This document shows positions 17,034 to 25,728 of a DNA stretch of 64,000 bases, piece after piece. The notes beneath the pieces are model-generated. The model saw only the letters and a list, made by a program, of their open reading frames with translations, searched no databases and was not told where the DNA came from. The DNA is from Bin80 sp965220365. GTDB taxonomy: Bacteria > Bacteroidota > Rhodothermia > Rhodothermales > Bin80. A program made the translations under genes and the position numbers. Location: NCBI GenBank assembly GCA_965220365.1, contig OZ244823.1:434001-498000 (forward strand). The letters are read 5' to 3'. Numbering within the stretch: the first letter of the stretch is position 1; each line of letters starts with the position of its first letter.

Positions 17034-18902
17034 TCAGCGCTCCAGGAGTACCATCAAAACGGCAATATCCGCTGGACTTACGCCGCTGATTCTCGAAGCC
17101 TGTCCGAGCGTTTCGGGTTGGATTTTGCTTAATTTTTCCCGGGCTTCCATGGTAATATTGTTGACTTCTGCAAAGTCGAAACTTCGAGGAATTTGCCGGT
17201 TCTCCATCGCAATCATCTTTTTTGCTTCTTCCTCCTGCCTTGCTACATATCCAGCATATTTGATCGAGATTTCTGCAAGTTGTTCGACCGGTTCCATTCC
17301 CGGAGTTGGGTCCACGATCTGACTGGAAATTCCGGCCGCCTCCAACAGACCCTTCAGGCCCACCTCTGGACGCCGTACGATCTGGATGGCCTTGACCGGC
17401 TCATTTATTAGAGTAGTTCCAGATTTTTCCAAATAATAATTACATGTTTTTGGGTGAATTGTATGCTCTGACAGCCTGGCAATGATTGCTTTTACCGCTT
17501 CTTGGCGCGTTTGCATTCGCTGATAGCGGGCTTCGGATACCAGCCCGAGGCGTTGTCCCAGAGGGGTAAGTCGCTCATCTGCGTTATCCTGACGAAGCAA
17601 CATGCGATGTTCTGCTCTGGACGTGAACATCCGGTACGGCTCCTCCGTCCCTTTGGCAATCAGGTCATCAATCAGGACCCCGATGTACGCCTCCGAGCGG
17701 CGAAGAATCACCGGACTTTCTTTGCCAAGCCCGCGGACCGCATTGATCCCTGCCATGAGCCCCTGTGCAGCCGCTTCTTCATACCCGGTCGTGCCGTTGA
17801 TCTGTCCTGCAAAAAACAACCCGCGAACTTTCTTCGTCTCCAGAGAATACTGAAGCTGATGAGGCGGAAAATAATCATACTCTATCGCATACCCCGGGCG
17901 CAGCATATGAACATGCTGCAGCCCCGGCACCCTCCGCAGAGCCTGCTCCTGGATTTCTTCCGGCAAACTCGTTGAAAATCCGTTTACATACACCTCTGTT
18001 GTCCGTCGTCCTTCCGGTTCCAGGAAGAGCTGATGACGCTCCTTTGCAGCAAAACGATCGATCTTGTCTTCTATGGAAGGGCAGTATCTCGGACCTGTAC
18101 CCTCTATCCGCCCCGCAAACATTGGGCTTTGTTCAAACCCTTTTCGCAGGATTGCATGCACCTCCGGGTTGGTCCAGGTGAGATGACAGCTGAGCTGATC
18201 CTTGGTCAATTCATCAGTCATAAAGGAGAAGGGGCTTGGATCTTCATCTCCCGGCTGCTCTGTCGTTGCAGCGTAGTCAATCGTGCTTCCATCCACACGC
18301 GGAGGCGTTCCCGTCTTCAGCCGACCACTTTCAAACCCTAATTCATGCAGCTGGCCGGTCAATCCGGTGCTTTGCCGCTCTCCCATACGCCCACCCCCAA
18401 ACTGACGCTCCCCAACATGGATCAAACCGTTCATGAACGTACCGTTTGTGAGAATCACGGCCTTTGCACCATAGGTACGACCCAGTCGAGTCCGTACCCC
18501 ACAAATCCGGCCGTGGGCCACCTCAAGGGCCGTGACCATATCGGCACGCATATAGAGTCCTGGGGTGTTTTCCAGGGCTTCTCGAACAAAGGTTGCATAC
18601 TCAATCCGGTCTGATTGCGCACGGGGCCCCCATACCGCCGGCCCTTTCCTGCGATTCAGCATCCTGAACTGAATCCCAGCCGCGTCTGCTGCAGAGCCCA
18701 TGATGCCTCCCAGCGCATCAATCTCACGTACAATATGCCCTTTACCAATCCCGCCAATTGCTGGATTGCAGGACATTCGGCCAATCGCTTCCAGGCTCAT
18801 GGTAATCAGAAGTGTCCGAGCACCCATACGAGCGGTCGCCGCTGCTGCCTCCGTCCCTGCGTGCCCGCCACCAACTACAATAATGTCAAAGCTTGAGCCC
18901 AT
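17034..18902 (-). CDS. mnmG: MnmG (GidA), tRNA uridine-5-carboxymethylaminomethyl synthase subunit
   Basis: About 622 residues from the ATG at 18902 (MGSSFDIIVVGGGHAGTEAAAA). A longer reading back to 18971 would overlap mnmE and precede the FAD motif with non-homologous sequence. FAD-binding GGGHAGTEAA and the family segments MSCNPAIGGIGKGHIVREIDALGG and RPGYAIEYDYF are all present. With MnmE it modifies U34 of several tRNAs. It begins 7 bp after the mnmE stop and is followed by rsmG. Confidence 0.97.
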   Translation of the reverse strand: MGSSFDIIVVGGGHAGTEAAAATARMGARTLLITMSLEAIGRMSCNPAIGGIGKGHIVREIDALGGIMGSAADAAGIQFRMLNRRKGPAVWGPRAQSDRIEYATFVREALENTPGLYMRADMVTALEVAHGRICGVRTRLGRTYGAKAVILTNGTFMNGLIHVGERQFGGGRMGERQSTGLTGQLHELGFESGRLKTGTPPRVDGSTIDYAATTEQPGDEDPSPFSFMTDELTKDQLSCHLTWTNPEVHAILRKGFEQSPMFAGRIEGTGPRYCPSIEDKIDRFAAKERHQLFLEPEGRRTTEVYVNGFSTSLPEEIQEQALRRVPGLQHVHMLRPGYAIEYDYFPPHQLQYSLETKKVRGLFFAGQINGTTGYEEAAAQGLMAGINAVRGLGKESPVILRRSEAYIGVLIDDLIAKGTEEPYRMFTSRAEHRMLLRQDNADERLTPLGQRLGLVSEARYQRMQTRQEAVKAIIARLSEHTIHPKTCNYYLEKSGTTLINEPVKAIQIVRRPEVGLKGLLEAAGISSQIVDPTPGMEPVEQLAEISIKYAGYVARQEEEAKKMIAMENRQIPRSFDFAEVNNITMEAREKLSKIQPETLGQASRISGVSPADIAVLMVLLER

Positions 18903-18909
18903 CTCTATA

Positions 18910-20256
18910 TTATTTTCCAATACAAAATCTTGAAAAGATTGTCCCCAGTACCGTTTCATTGGTAATAACACCGGTAATCATCCCCAGTTCACGCGCGGCA
19001 GCTCGCAAATCCAATGAAAAAATATCCGGTGGCTGATTTGCGCTCAGAGCCACTCTCGCATCCAAAAGTGCCTGGTGAGCATTCTTTAAGTGGGTTTTAT
19101 GCCTTGCATTGATCACCGTTCTGGATGCGTCTGCATTTCCATAGCTCTTTGTCGCCTGCTCAAGCAGCGCACGAACCAGAGGCTCCACTGCCTTGGGGCC
19201 ATCGATTGCCGCCAACTCCAACCCCTTCCTTTTTCCCTTCGGGACAAGATCTGCCTTGTTTGCAACCAGGACCACCGGCATGTTGTCCAGGCTATTCAAT
19301 GCGGCTTGATCTTCTTCTAAAAACCCGCGGGCAAGATCATAGACATAAACCACGATGTCTGCCTTGTTGATCATTCGATAGGCACGCTGAACGCCTTCCT
19401 GCTCAATGGAGTCTGCGCTTTTTCGCAACCCTGCGGTGTCCATAAAGCGAAATCGTAATCCCCCAAACTCGGCATCAACCTCCAGTACGTCCCTGGTCGT
19501 CCCTGGCTTTTCGCTTACAATTGCCCGGTCCCGACCCGAAAGGCTGTTCAGTAATGTGGATTTCCCTGCATTCGGTCGACCGGCAATTACAATCCGAACT
19601 CCCTCTCTCACAACGGTCCCAAGCTTTGTTGACTCAAGTAATTCCTGCACCTGTCCCAACGCGCTCTCAATCAGGTCATGGAGCATGGTCCGATCCGCAA
19701 ATTCGACATCCTCATCGGTGAAATCAATTTCAAGTTCCGCCAGTGCGCACAATTCGAGGATTGCCGTCCGCAGCGCCTCAAGTCCTTCTGAATAGTGCCC
19801 CTCATAGGCTGCCAGGGAAACCCTGTGTGCCTGCTCACTGGAGGCATGAATCAAGTCTGCGACTGCTTCTGCCTGGGTAAGATCCATTTTTCCTGCCAGG
19901 AACGCACGTTGGGTGAACTCGCCCGGCCGTGCCAACCGGGCACCCTGGTCGACCAAGCTTTGCAGTACCAGTGCTGCCACATAGTCCCCTCCATGGCAGG
20001 TAATCTCTACTAAATCCTCTCCGGTCGCGGTACGGGGCTTGCGAAATACTGTCGCTACAACCTGGTCAATCGTAGAGCCCTCAGGACTCTTCCACATTCC
20101 AACATGGGCGGTATGGGACGCAGCCGTCTCAAGATCCTGCCCCGAAAAGCAAGTGGAAGCGATTGGACAGGCCTCGGGCCCGGACACACGAACTATTGAA
20201 AGCGCCGCAAGGCCGGGTGCGGTCGCAATCGCCGCAATCGTATCCTGGGCGAGCAT
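18910..20256 (-). CDS. mnmE: MnmE (TrmE), tRNA modification GTPase
   Basis: 448 residues. N-terminal folate-binding domain (about 1-118, IVRVSGPEA, GEFTQRAFLAGKMDLTQAEAVADLI), a central inserted G domain with G1 GRPNAGKSTLLN, G3 DTAGLR, G4 NKAD, and the invariant C-terminal CIGK. Works with MnmG in forming cmnm5U34/nm5U34. It starts 6 bp after the yidC stop. Confidence 0.97.
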   Translation of the reverse strand: MLAQDTIAAIATAPGLAALSIVRVSGPEACPIASTCFSGQDLETAASHTAHVGMWKSPEGSTIDQVVATVFRKPRTATGEDLVEITCHGGDYVAALVLQSLVDQGARLARPGEFTQRAFLAGKMDLTQAEAVADLIHASSEQAHRVSLAAYEGHYSEGLEALRTAILELCALAELEIDFTDEDVEFADRTMLHDLIESALGQVQELLESTKLGTVVREGVRIVIAGRPNAGKSTLLNSLSGRDRAIVSEKPGTTRDVLEVDAEFGGLRFRFMDTAGLRKSADSIEQEGVQRAYRMINKADIVVYVYDLARGFLEEDQAALNSLDNMPVVLVANKADLVPKGKRKGLELAAIDGPKAVEPLVRALLEQATKSYGNADASRTVINARHKTHLKNAHQALLDARVALSANQPPDIFSLDLRAAARELGMITGVITNETVLGTIFSRFCIGK

Positions 20257-20262
20257 GGTGAA

Positions 20263-22050
20263 TTACCTACGAGCCTTCTTTCCAGAGCCTTTGACCACTC
20301 CTTTTACCGGCTTGATTTTGCTTGATTTTTTGACCGCAGTTTTTTCTGAGGCAGCTTTTTTCTTCATCGATTTATTGATGAACTGCTGCTGCGCCGCCGA
20401 AAAAACGTTGTAACAGAAATAATATAAGCTTAGTCCAGATGGCAAACGATTGAAAATCACGAAAATCATCGCCGGCATCATATACATAAAGATTTTTGCC
20501 TGCGGCCCGGATGCGGGGGTTGCCTGCATCCGCATCTGCACGATCATGGACAGGCCCATGAGAATCGTGAAACCTGCAACGAAGTCTCCATAAAATGGAA
20601 TTGCAAACGGTAGATCCAAGATTACATCTGGAGCGGACAGATCGGGGGCCCAGAGAAAGCCCTGCTGTCGAATTTCGATGGATTGCTGCAAAAACTGCCA
20701 CAGAGCAATGATGATGGGGTACTGCAACAACATCGGCAAGCAGGCTCCCAGAGGATTGGTGCCAGACTCGCGATACATCTTGATGGTTGCCTCCTGCTGC
20801 TTTTGCGGATTGTCAGGATATTTTTCCTTGATTTCCTGCATTTTGGGTTGCAGCTCCCGCATTTTCGCCATGCTCTTGTAAGAGCTGAGCGTCAATGGAA
20901 GCAGGACCGCCTTGATCAAAAGGCAAAAGACGATGATCACCAGACCATAACTGCCAATAATGCTGCTCAGGAAGCCGAATACTGGAATAAATACTGCGAT
21001 TGCGAGCGGCCTTGTCATCCACTCAAAGGCATCCCAGCCATAGTCTACCATTCCGTAGACACCATCATAGCGACTGATCTTGCGGTATTCGAGGGGGCCC
21101 AGGTAGATTCGGTAGGTATCTGGAGCTTCATCCGGGGTACCAACAAACAGGCTGGCGCGAAAATCAATGATCACCTCTGGATCATCAACCTCTCCGAGAC
21201 GCTCGCCGAGCAACTCCGCCTCTCTTGCTGGCTCATCGGCCAGGACCACTGCACCGAAGTATTTATTCTTAACTCCGATCCAAGACACATTGCCCCGCAG
21301 CGTCCGATCCGCAATTTGGTCCCTCTGCAGGTTAATTCCCTCTACATCATTCCCGCTTCGGGCATATGCACCAACCTTATTGACCTCTTCTTTTCGATAA
21401 TCCACATCTTCACTGAACGGGATGGCACCATTCCAAACCAGTTCATATCCTTCCGCTGTCTGAAATCCGGCCGCGTTGAAGTGAGCGACTTCCAAACCGA
21501 CCTCGTAGTCTCCGGGAGTGAACGTGTACGTCAACCGCAGGCGGCCACTACCAATTGCAGCCTCAAATACCACGGTGACTGGGCTCTGGGTTGCGTTGAT
21601 CGTATCGGTTGAATCACGCTGCGCAAACAGTATGGTTCGCGTATCAATATTGCGTGCTCCTGGCGACTGAAAGCCAACACTGATTGCCCCGGGACCGGTG
21701 CTGTCTATCAGTTGAATCCGACTGACCTGATCGTACTTGAAATACTCTTTGAGTTCAAAGCTCTTCAGGGTGGCTCCCAAATCCGAGAGTCGAGCAGTAT
21801 ACAGATCGGTTTCCACGGTTATTTCCCGTGCTGTCTGTGCGGGGGTCACAGTAGCTGGAACAGGGACAATGGCTGAATCCGGCACGACCTGTTCCACTTG
21901 GCTTTCATTTGCAGGCTGCGTCGCCTGCTCCATCGGTTGCTCGGTCACCTCTTCTACCGGCTCTGGAGGCGGCGTGGAAGGCATCATCATCATCCACACG
22001 ATCATGATCGCCGTGATCAGCACGACTGCAATTATCGTATTTCGGTCCAC
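20263..22050 (-). CDS. yidC: YidC, membrane protein insertase
   Basis: 595 residues: N-terminal helix (about 5-24), a large periplasmic beta-supersandwich domain (about 75-355), then the conserved insertase core (about 380-560) with SYGLVIIVFCLLIKAVLLPLT and QKMYR-type loop QQEATIKMYRESGTNPLGACLPMLLQYPI. The tail is strongly basic (KKSSKIKPVKGVVKGSGKKARR), as often seen for ribosome contact. It sits between rnpA and mnmE; the yidD gene usual at this point in many genomes is absent. Confidence 0.96.
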   Translation of the reverse strand: MDRNTIIAVVLITAIMIVWMMMMPSTPPPEPVEEVTEQPMEQATQPANESQVEQVVPDSAIVPVPATVTPAQTAREITVETDLYTARLSDLGATLKSFELKEYFKYDQVSRIQLIDSTGPGAISVGFQSPGARNIDTRTILFAQRDSTDTINATQSPVTVVFEAAIGSGRLRLTYTFTPGDYEVGLEVAHFNAAGFQTAEGYELVWNGAIPFSEDVDYRKEEVNKVGAYARSGNDVEGINLQRDQIADRTLRGNVSWIGVKNKYFGAVVLADEPAREAELLGERLGEVDDPEVIIDFRASLFVGTPDEAPDTYRIYLGPLEYRKISRYDGVYGMVDYGWDAFEWMTRPLAIAVFIPVFGFLSSIIGSYGLVIIVFCLLIKAVLLPLTLSSYKSMAKMRELQPKMQEIKEKYPDNPQKQQEATIKMYRESGTNPLGACLPMLLQYPIIIALWQFLQQSIEIRQQGFLWAPDLSAPDVILDLPFAIPFYGDFVAGFTILMGLSMIVQMRMQATPASGPQAKIFMYMMPAMIFVIFNRLPSGLSLYYFCYNVFSAAQQQFINKSMKKKAASEKTAVKKSSKIKPVKGVVKGSGKKARR

Positions 22051-22053
22051 TTG

Positions 22054-22464
22054 TTAGTCTCCCTTATTTAATGATTGATGCAGGAGGTGCATCGCCTGTA
22101 AGAGGTCCTGGGAGAGTCTCTGGTTGCGGTTGGAGCTGCGTCGGAGGACCATCAGTGTGAGCGTCTGTGCTGCAGGGAGGGTCTCAAATCCGAGGAGGTC
22201 CTGGTGCCTGCGCCAAGTTTCCCGCATCTGGCGTTTAATCCAATTACGCTGCACTGCATCCCTGCACCGGCCGGGCGCGAAACCAACCTGTATGGACGCA
22301 CTGGTCCCTGTCGTGCTGCGAGGAACAAAACGATACAGGATTCGGATACTCCCTGCCACCAAAGACCTAGTGTCGGGGGCGGACCGCTCAAAAAGTGGCG
22401 CAATCAACCGCCGACGCTTCAGTCGCATCGAACGCGGAAACCGCTGCTCAGCAACCGTCGTCAT
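22054..22464 (-). CDS. rnpA: RnpA, ribonuclease P protein component
   Basis: 136 residues, or 124 if translation starts at the internal ATG (22428, MRLKRRRLIAPLF). The conserved RNPA core is IQVGFAPGRCRDAVQRNWIKRQMRETWR (about 78-105), equivalent to the RNR motif that binds RNase P RNA. It starts 3 bp after the rpmH stop and ends 3 bp before yidC, the usual order. The RNase P RNA gene is not in this window. Confidence 0.93.
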   Translation of the reverse strand: MTTVAEQRFPRSMRLKRRRLIAPLFERSAPDTRSLVAGSIRILYRFVPRSTTGTSASIQVGFAPGRCRDAVQRNWIKRQMRETWRRHQDLLGFETLPAAQTLTLMVLRRSSNRNQRLSQDLLQAMHLLHQSLNKGD

Positions 22465-22467
22465 TCA

Positions 22468-22623
22468 CTATTTGCCAACGTAACGATCGCTTACTGAAAG
22501 ACTCTTGCGTCCTTTCCGGCGGCGTCTTGCCAACACATTACGGCCATCTTTATCTGCCATTCTCGAACGAAACCCGTGCTTATTACGGCGCTTTCGACGA
22601 CTTGGTTGGTATGTGCGTTTCAT
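22468..22623 (-). CDS. rpmH: Ribosomal protein L34
   Basis: 51 residues, beginning MKRTYQPSRRKRRNKHGFRS and continuing RMADKDGRNVLARRRRKGRKSLSV, the classic L34 pattern. First gene of the rpmH-rnpA-yidC-mnmE-mnmG-rsmG operon. The C-terminal residues DRYVGK extend slightly beyond the minimal L34. Confidence 0.96.
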   Translation of the reverse strand: MKRTYQPSRRKRRNKHGFRSRMADKDGRNVLARRRRKGRKSLSVSDRYVGK

Positions 22624-22708
22624 GGAACTCTATTTATTCATATCAGATGAATGGGGCCGCAGAATCCTGTCAGTTCAACACCTGACTCACCATTTCGCGA
22701 CCTCACAT

Positions 22709-22739
22709 TTTGCCTTTAACGCACCTTGTGAGTATTTTG
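22709..22739 (+). promoter_or_regulatory. Candidate promoter of tRNA-Gly/tRNA-Val
   Basis: A TTTG (22709-22712) and a TATTTTG (22733-22739) are separated by 20 bp, near the Bacteroidota TTTG/TAnnTTTG promoter, and end 8 bp before the mature tRNA-Gly. The -7 motif is one base short of consensus. Confidence 0.35.
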
Positions 22740-22747
22740 CTTCTTTT

Positions 22748-22820
22748 GCGGGAATAGCTCAATCGGTAGAGCGTCAGCTTCCCAAGCTGAAGGTCGCGGG
22801 TTCGATTCCCGTTTCCCGCT
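22748..22820 (+). tRNA. tRNA-Gly(CCC)
   Basis: Cloverleaf: acceptor GCGGGAA paired with TTCCCGC, D-arm AGCTCAATCGGTAGAGC, anticodon stem TCAGC/GCTGA with loop TTCCCAA (anticodon CCC), T-loop TTCGATT. No encoded CCA. Confidence 0.96.
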
Positions 22821-22824
22821 CTCC

Positions 22825-22899
22825 GGGCGGTTAGCTCAGTTGGTTTAGAGCGCCTGCCTTACAAGCAGGAGGCCGGGGGTTCAAATCCCTCACCGCCCA
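22825..22899 (+). tRNA. tRNA-Val(TAC)
   Basis: Acceptor GGGCGGT/ACCGCCC, anticodon stem CCTGC/GCAGG with loop CTTACAA (anticodon TAC), T-loop TTCAAAT. It starts 4 bp after tRNA-Gly, so the two are cotranscribed. CCA is not encoded (the sequence continues AC after the acceptor). Confidence 0.96.
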
Positions 22900-22976
22900 C
22901 ATTCGTTAATTTTGCGCCCATGGCTGTCGCGCTTGCCGCTCTGGTGCGTAGTCTTTCCTTAGCTAAGAGGCCAGCA

Positions 22977-23396
22977 ATGAAAAAATCGTTTTTGCTAACA
23001 ACAGCTCTTACTCTCTCCTTTTTGGTGCAGCCAGTAACCCTCGCACAGATATTTGAAGATGTTTTGTCTGAGCCGGAGGACGTTCAGCAAATTGCGGACA
23101 TCGCGGTAATGGGGGATAGTAGTGTGGTCGTTGAGCTACTGGATGGGCAGGAGATTGTCTATAAGTTTTTTCTAGCTGGTCCCGACGTACAGGTTGCAAG
23201 CGGAGCAGGTTTTGTTTTCGAGATCAATGATCTGAATTCACCTACAGTTGGTGGGCTACTTGGAGACGAAGAAACCTCCTTTGCTGGAGATTTGCAACTC
23301 ATAACTGTACCAATCAACCCTGACACATCCCAAATCACCCATACCCGTGTCACCGCACTCAACGCGTTCGTCGAAATCCGAACCGAAACGGCCTGA
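22977..23396 (+). pseudogene. 5' part of a small exported-protein gene split by IS-A
   Basis: From the ATG at 22977 the product has a signal peptide (MKKSFLLTTALTLSFLV..LAQ) followed by an acidic beta-rich domain (DSSVVVELLDGQEIVYKFF). The TGA at 23394 is the first codon of the insertion; without IS-A the frame joins codon-for-codon to 27538-27657, giving about 178 residues ending KVRKRRGQ. Function unknown. The truncated 139-residue product might still be made. Confidence 0.8.
23332..23391 (+). repeat. Left copy of 60-bp target duplication of IS-A
   Basis: Identical to 27476-27535 (identity extends 2 more bases to 62 because the flanking gene also has CC). It begins AAATCACCCATACCC and ends CCGAAACGG. 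Long, variable direct repeats are a reported property of IS1634-type elements. Confidence 0.9.
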
Positions 23397-23580
23397 CTTC
23401 GACGGTTACCTCGCGCACAGGGGTACTGGAGTGGGATTTTTGGGAAAAGTGAACACTACATGTGCCCCTTCTGAGGGGTTAAACCTTCGCGCAACACCGA
23501 CGACCTGGTGTTGTGTTTAGGAGGTCGTTCCTTTCTTGAACAGCACCGTTTGTCGCTGCAGGGTCTGGTTGACGACCTGA

Positions 23581-25728
23581 CTGAACTTCCCCCCTAATTT
23601 CCCTCCCCATTGGTTGGATTAAGGATTAAGGCACTCCATTGCGTACTCAAGGGTCCATAATTTGTACTGTGGCCCCTTGATATTCGGGGTATTTCACGTT
23701 TTTTCCTTGATTTCTTCTCCCAAAACAGGTATTTCGGGGGATTTAGCATTGATTTTTATGTACCCATGTATTTGGGAATGTTTTTTCGATAAATTGGAAC
23801 AGATTTTTGGTATAATTACCAATAAATGCGTATATTATCCCAGAAACTGATTCCACACATGTACCCATGTATGTAGCCAAAATCCCCAACCGAAATTCCA
23901 ACCCCACCTGGCTCATTCGAGAATCCAAACGCGTCCAGGGGAAAATCGTCAAAACCACCCTCGCCAATATCTCCAAACTCCCCATGGACGTCATTGAGGG
24001 GCTTCGGGTTCTCTTGAAGGGAGGCACCGCTGTCAAATCCGTTGAAGACGCCTTCACCATTCAAAGCAATACCCCGCACGGACACGTTGCCGCGGTCCTG
24101 GGCATCATGAATCAACTGGATCTGCCTGAACTCATTGCGCCGAAGAATTCCCGCTTCCGACGACTGGTGCTCGGCATGATCGCCGCACGGGTAATCAAGC
24201 CGGCCAGCAAACTGGCCACCAGCTCTATGTTGGATGTGCGCACCGCCGCCTCCACGCTCAATGAAGAGCTTGGACTCAAATGTGTGGACGAGGAGGATCT
24301 GTATGCTGCGATGGATCAACTGCTCCAACACAAAACACGTATTGAGCAGCGCCTCGCCAAACGATACCTCAAGGAAGGTGGTATGGTGCTCTATGATGTC
24401 ACCAGCAGCTATGTGGAAGGCCAGCAGAATGAATTTGCCGCCTATGGCTACAACCGGGACAAGAAGCGGGGCAAGCAGCAGATCGTTATCGGTCTGATGA
24501 CCGATCCAGAGGGCTGCCCGGTGTCGGTCGAAGTTTTCCGCGGCAATACCGCAGATGTAGAGACGCTTGGTGCGCAGGTGAAGAAGCTTCAGCAGACCTT
24601 TGGGCTCCAGCAAGTGGTGTTGGTAGGGGATCGGGGAATCCTGCAGCAAAAGCAGATTCAGGAAGAGTTGATCCCCGTGGGACTCGACTGGATCACCGCC
24701 ATGAAAAAGAATGAGATTCGTGCGGTGGTGGAACAGAAACAGGTGCAGATGAGCCTGTTTGATGAACAGGATGTGATGGAACTACACAGTGATCTGTATC
24801 CAGAGGATCGGATTGTGTTATGCAGAAACCCCTTGCAGGCCCAGAAGAGCAAGCGACAGCGGGAAGAACTCCTGATCAAGACCGAGCAAGCCCTGGATGA
24901 AATTGTTGCAGCCACCAAGCGTGCGCAGCGCCGGTTAACGTGCAAAGGCAAAATTGGCGTACGCGTCGGGCGGGTCATTGGAAAATACAAGGTCCAGAAG
25001 TTCTTCACGCTGGAGATTGAGCAGGAACACTTTGCCTATGAGCGCAATGCGGCGGCCATTGCGAAGGCAGAACGGCTTGACGGCTTGTATGCGATCCGCT
25101 CCAGTTTGAAACAGAAGCCGGAGGCGACCGAATTGGTGGCGAATTATAAGCGTCTGTCCACGGTGGAGCAGGCCTTTCGCACGATGAAAACAATCTCGTT
25201 GCGCGTACGTCCAATTCACCATCGCAAGAAAAACCGGGTGATCGCCCATGTGTTTTTATGCATGCTGGCCTACTATGTGGAGTATCATCTGCGCCGGAAG
25301 TTAGCCCCCATGTTGTTTACTGAGGATGATCCAGCGGGGAAAGCTGCACAGCGCAAGAATGCCGTGGAACCGGCCAAACCCTCTCCCCGGACGAAAAAGA
25401 AAGCCCGAACCAAACGAAATCATGAAGGAGAAAAAGTCATGAGCTTTGCCGAGGTGATGGACGAACTCGCGGGGCTTTGCCGTCTGGTTGTTGTACCAAA
25501 AATCTCCGTAGATAAATCCCCGGAAGTGATCATGGTGGAGAAAATTAGTCCTACCCAACAGCGGGCACTCAAACTTCTAGGCATCAAGCCGGTGTAGCCC
25601 TTTGGTTCACAGAATTGAGGAAAAGCCCCCAGATCCCCCCCGCTGAGGAGGGGCAATCTATCCCCAAAATATCCTAAATTCATGGGGAATATCGTATATT
25701 GGGGAAACCAGAAAGGGGGGAAGTTCAG
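23581..25728 (+). mobile_element. IS-B copy 1, DDE insertion sequence
   Basis: 2148 bp, inverted ends CTGAACTTCCCCCCT, 6-bp target duplication ACCTGA (23575-23580 and 25729-25734). It contains one intact transposase. A second, heavily disrupted copy with the same ends lies at 58643-63200. Confidence 0.92.
23867..25597 (+). CDS. IS-B transposase (IS1634/IS4-like DDE)
   Basis: 576 residues. RNase H-like DDE core: first Asp in VLYDVTSSYVEG (about 177), second in QQVVLVGDRGILQQ (about 247), Glu in RLSTVEQAFRTMKT (about 434). Upstream, YNRDKKRGKQQIVIGLMTDPEG and VEVFRGNTADVETL are typical of IS1634-like transposases. It starts at MYVAKIPNRN. The extended C-terminus has a Lys/Pro-rich linker (EPAKPSPRTKKKARTK). 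Apparently intact, so it may be an active source of transposase for the other copy. Confidence 0.9.
   Translation: MYVAKIPNRNSNPTWLIRESKRVQGKIVKTTLANISKLPMDVIEGLRVLLKGGTAVKSVEDAFTIQSNTPHGHVAAVLGIMNQLDLPELIAPKNSRFRRLVLGMIAARVIKPASKLATSSMLDVRTAASTLNEELGLKCVDEEDLYAAMDQLLQHKTRIEQRLAKRYLKEGGMVLYDVTSSYVEGQQNEFAAYGYNRDKKRGKQQIVIGLMTDPEGCPVSVEVFRGNTADVETLGAQVKKLQQTFGLQQVVLVGDRGILQQKQIQEELIPVGLDWITAMKKNEIRAVVEQKQVQMSLFDEQDVMELHSDLYPEDRIVLCRNPLQAQKSKRQREELLIKTEQALDEIVAATKRAQRRLTCKGKIGVRVGRVIGKYKVQKFFTLEIEQEHFAYERNAAAIAKAERLDGLYAIRSSLKQKPEATELVANYKRLSTVEQAFRTMKTISLRVRPIHHRKKNRVIAHVFLCMLAYYVEYHLRRKLAPMLFTEDDPAGKAAQRKNAVEPAKPSPRTKKKARTKRNHEGEKVMSFAEVMDELAGLCRLVVVPKISVDKSPEVIMVEKISPTQQRALKLLGIKPV

Noticed and set aside
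23816..24649. 277-residue minus-strand frame inside the IS-B transposase
   Set aside because: Antisense to a clear DDE transposase; similar shadow appears in copy 2 at 62413-62967.
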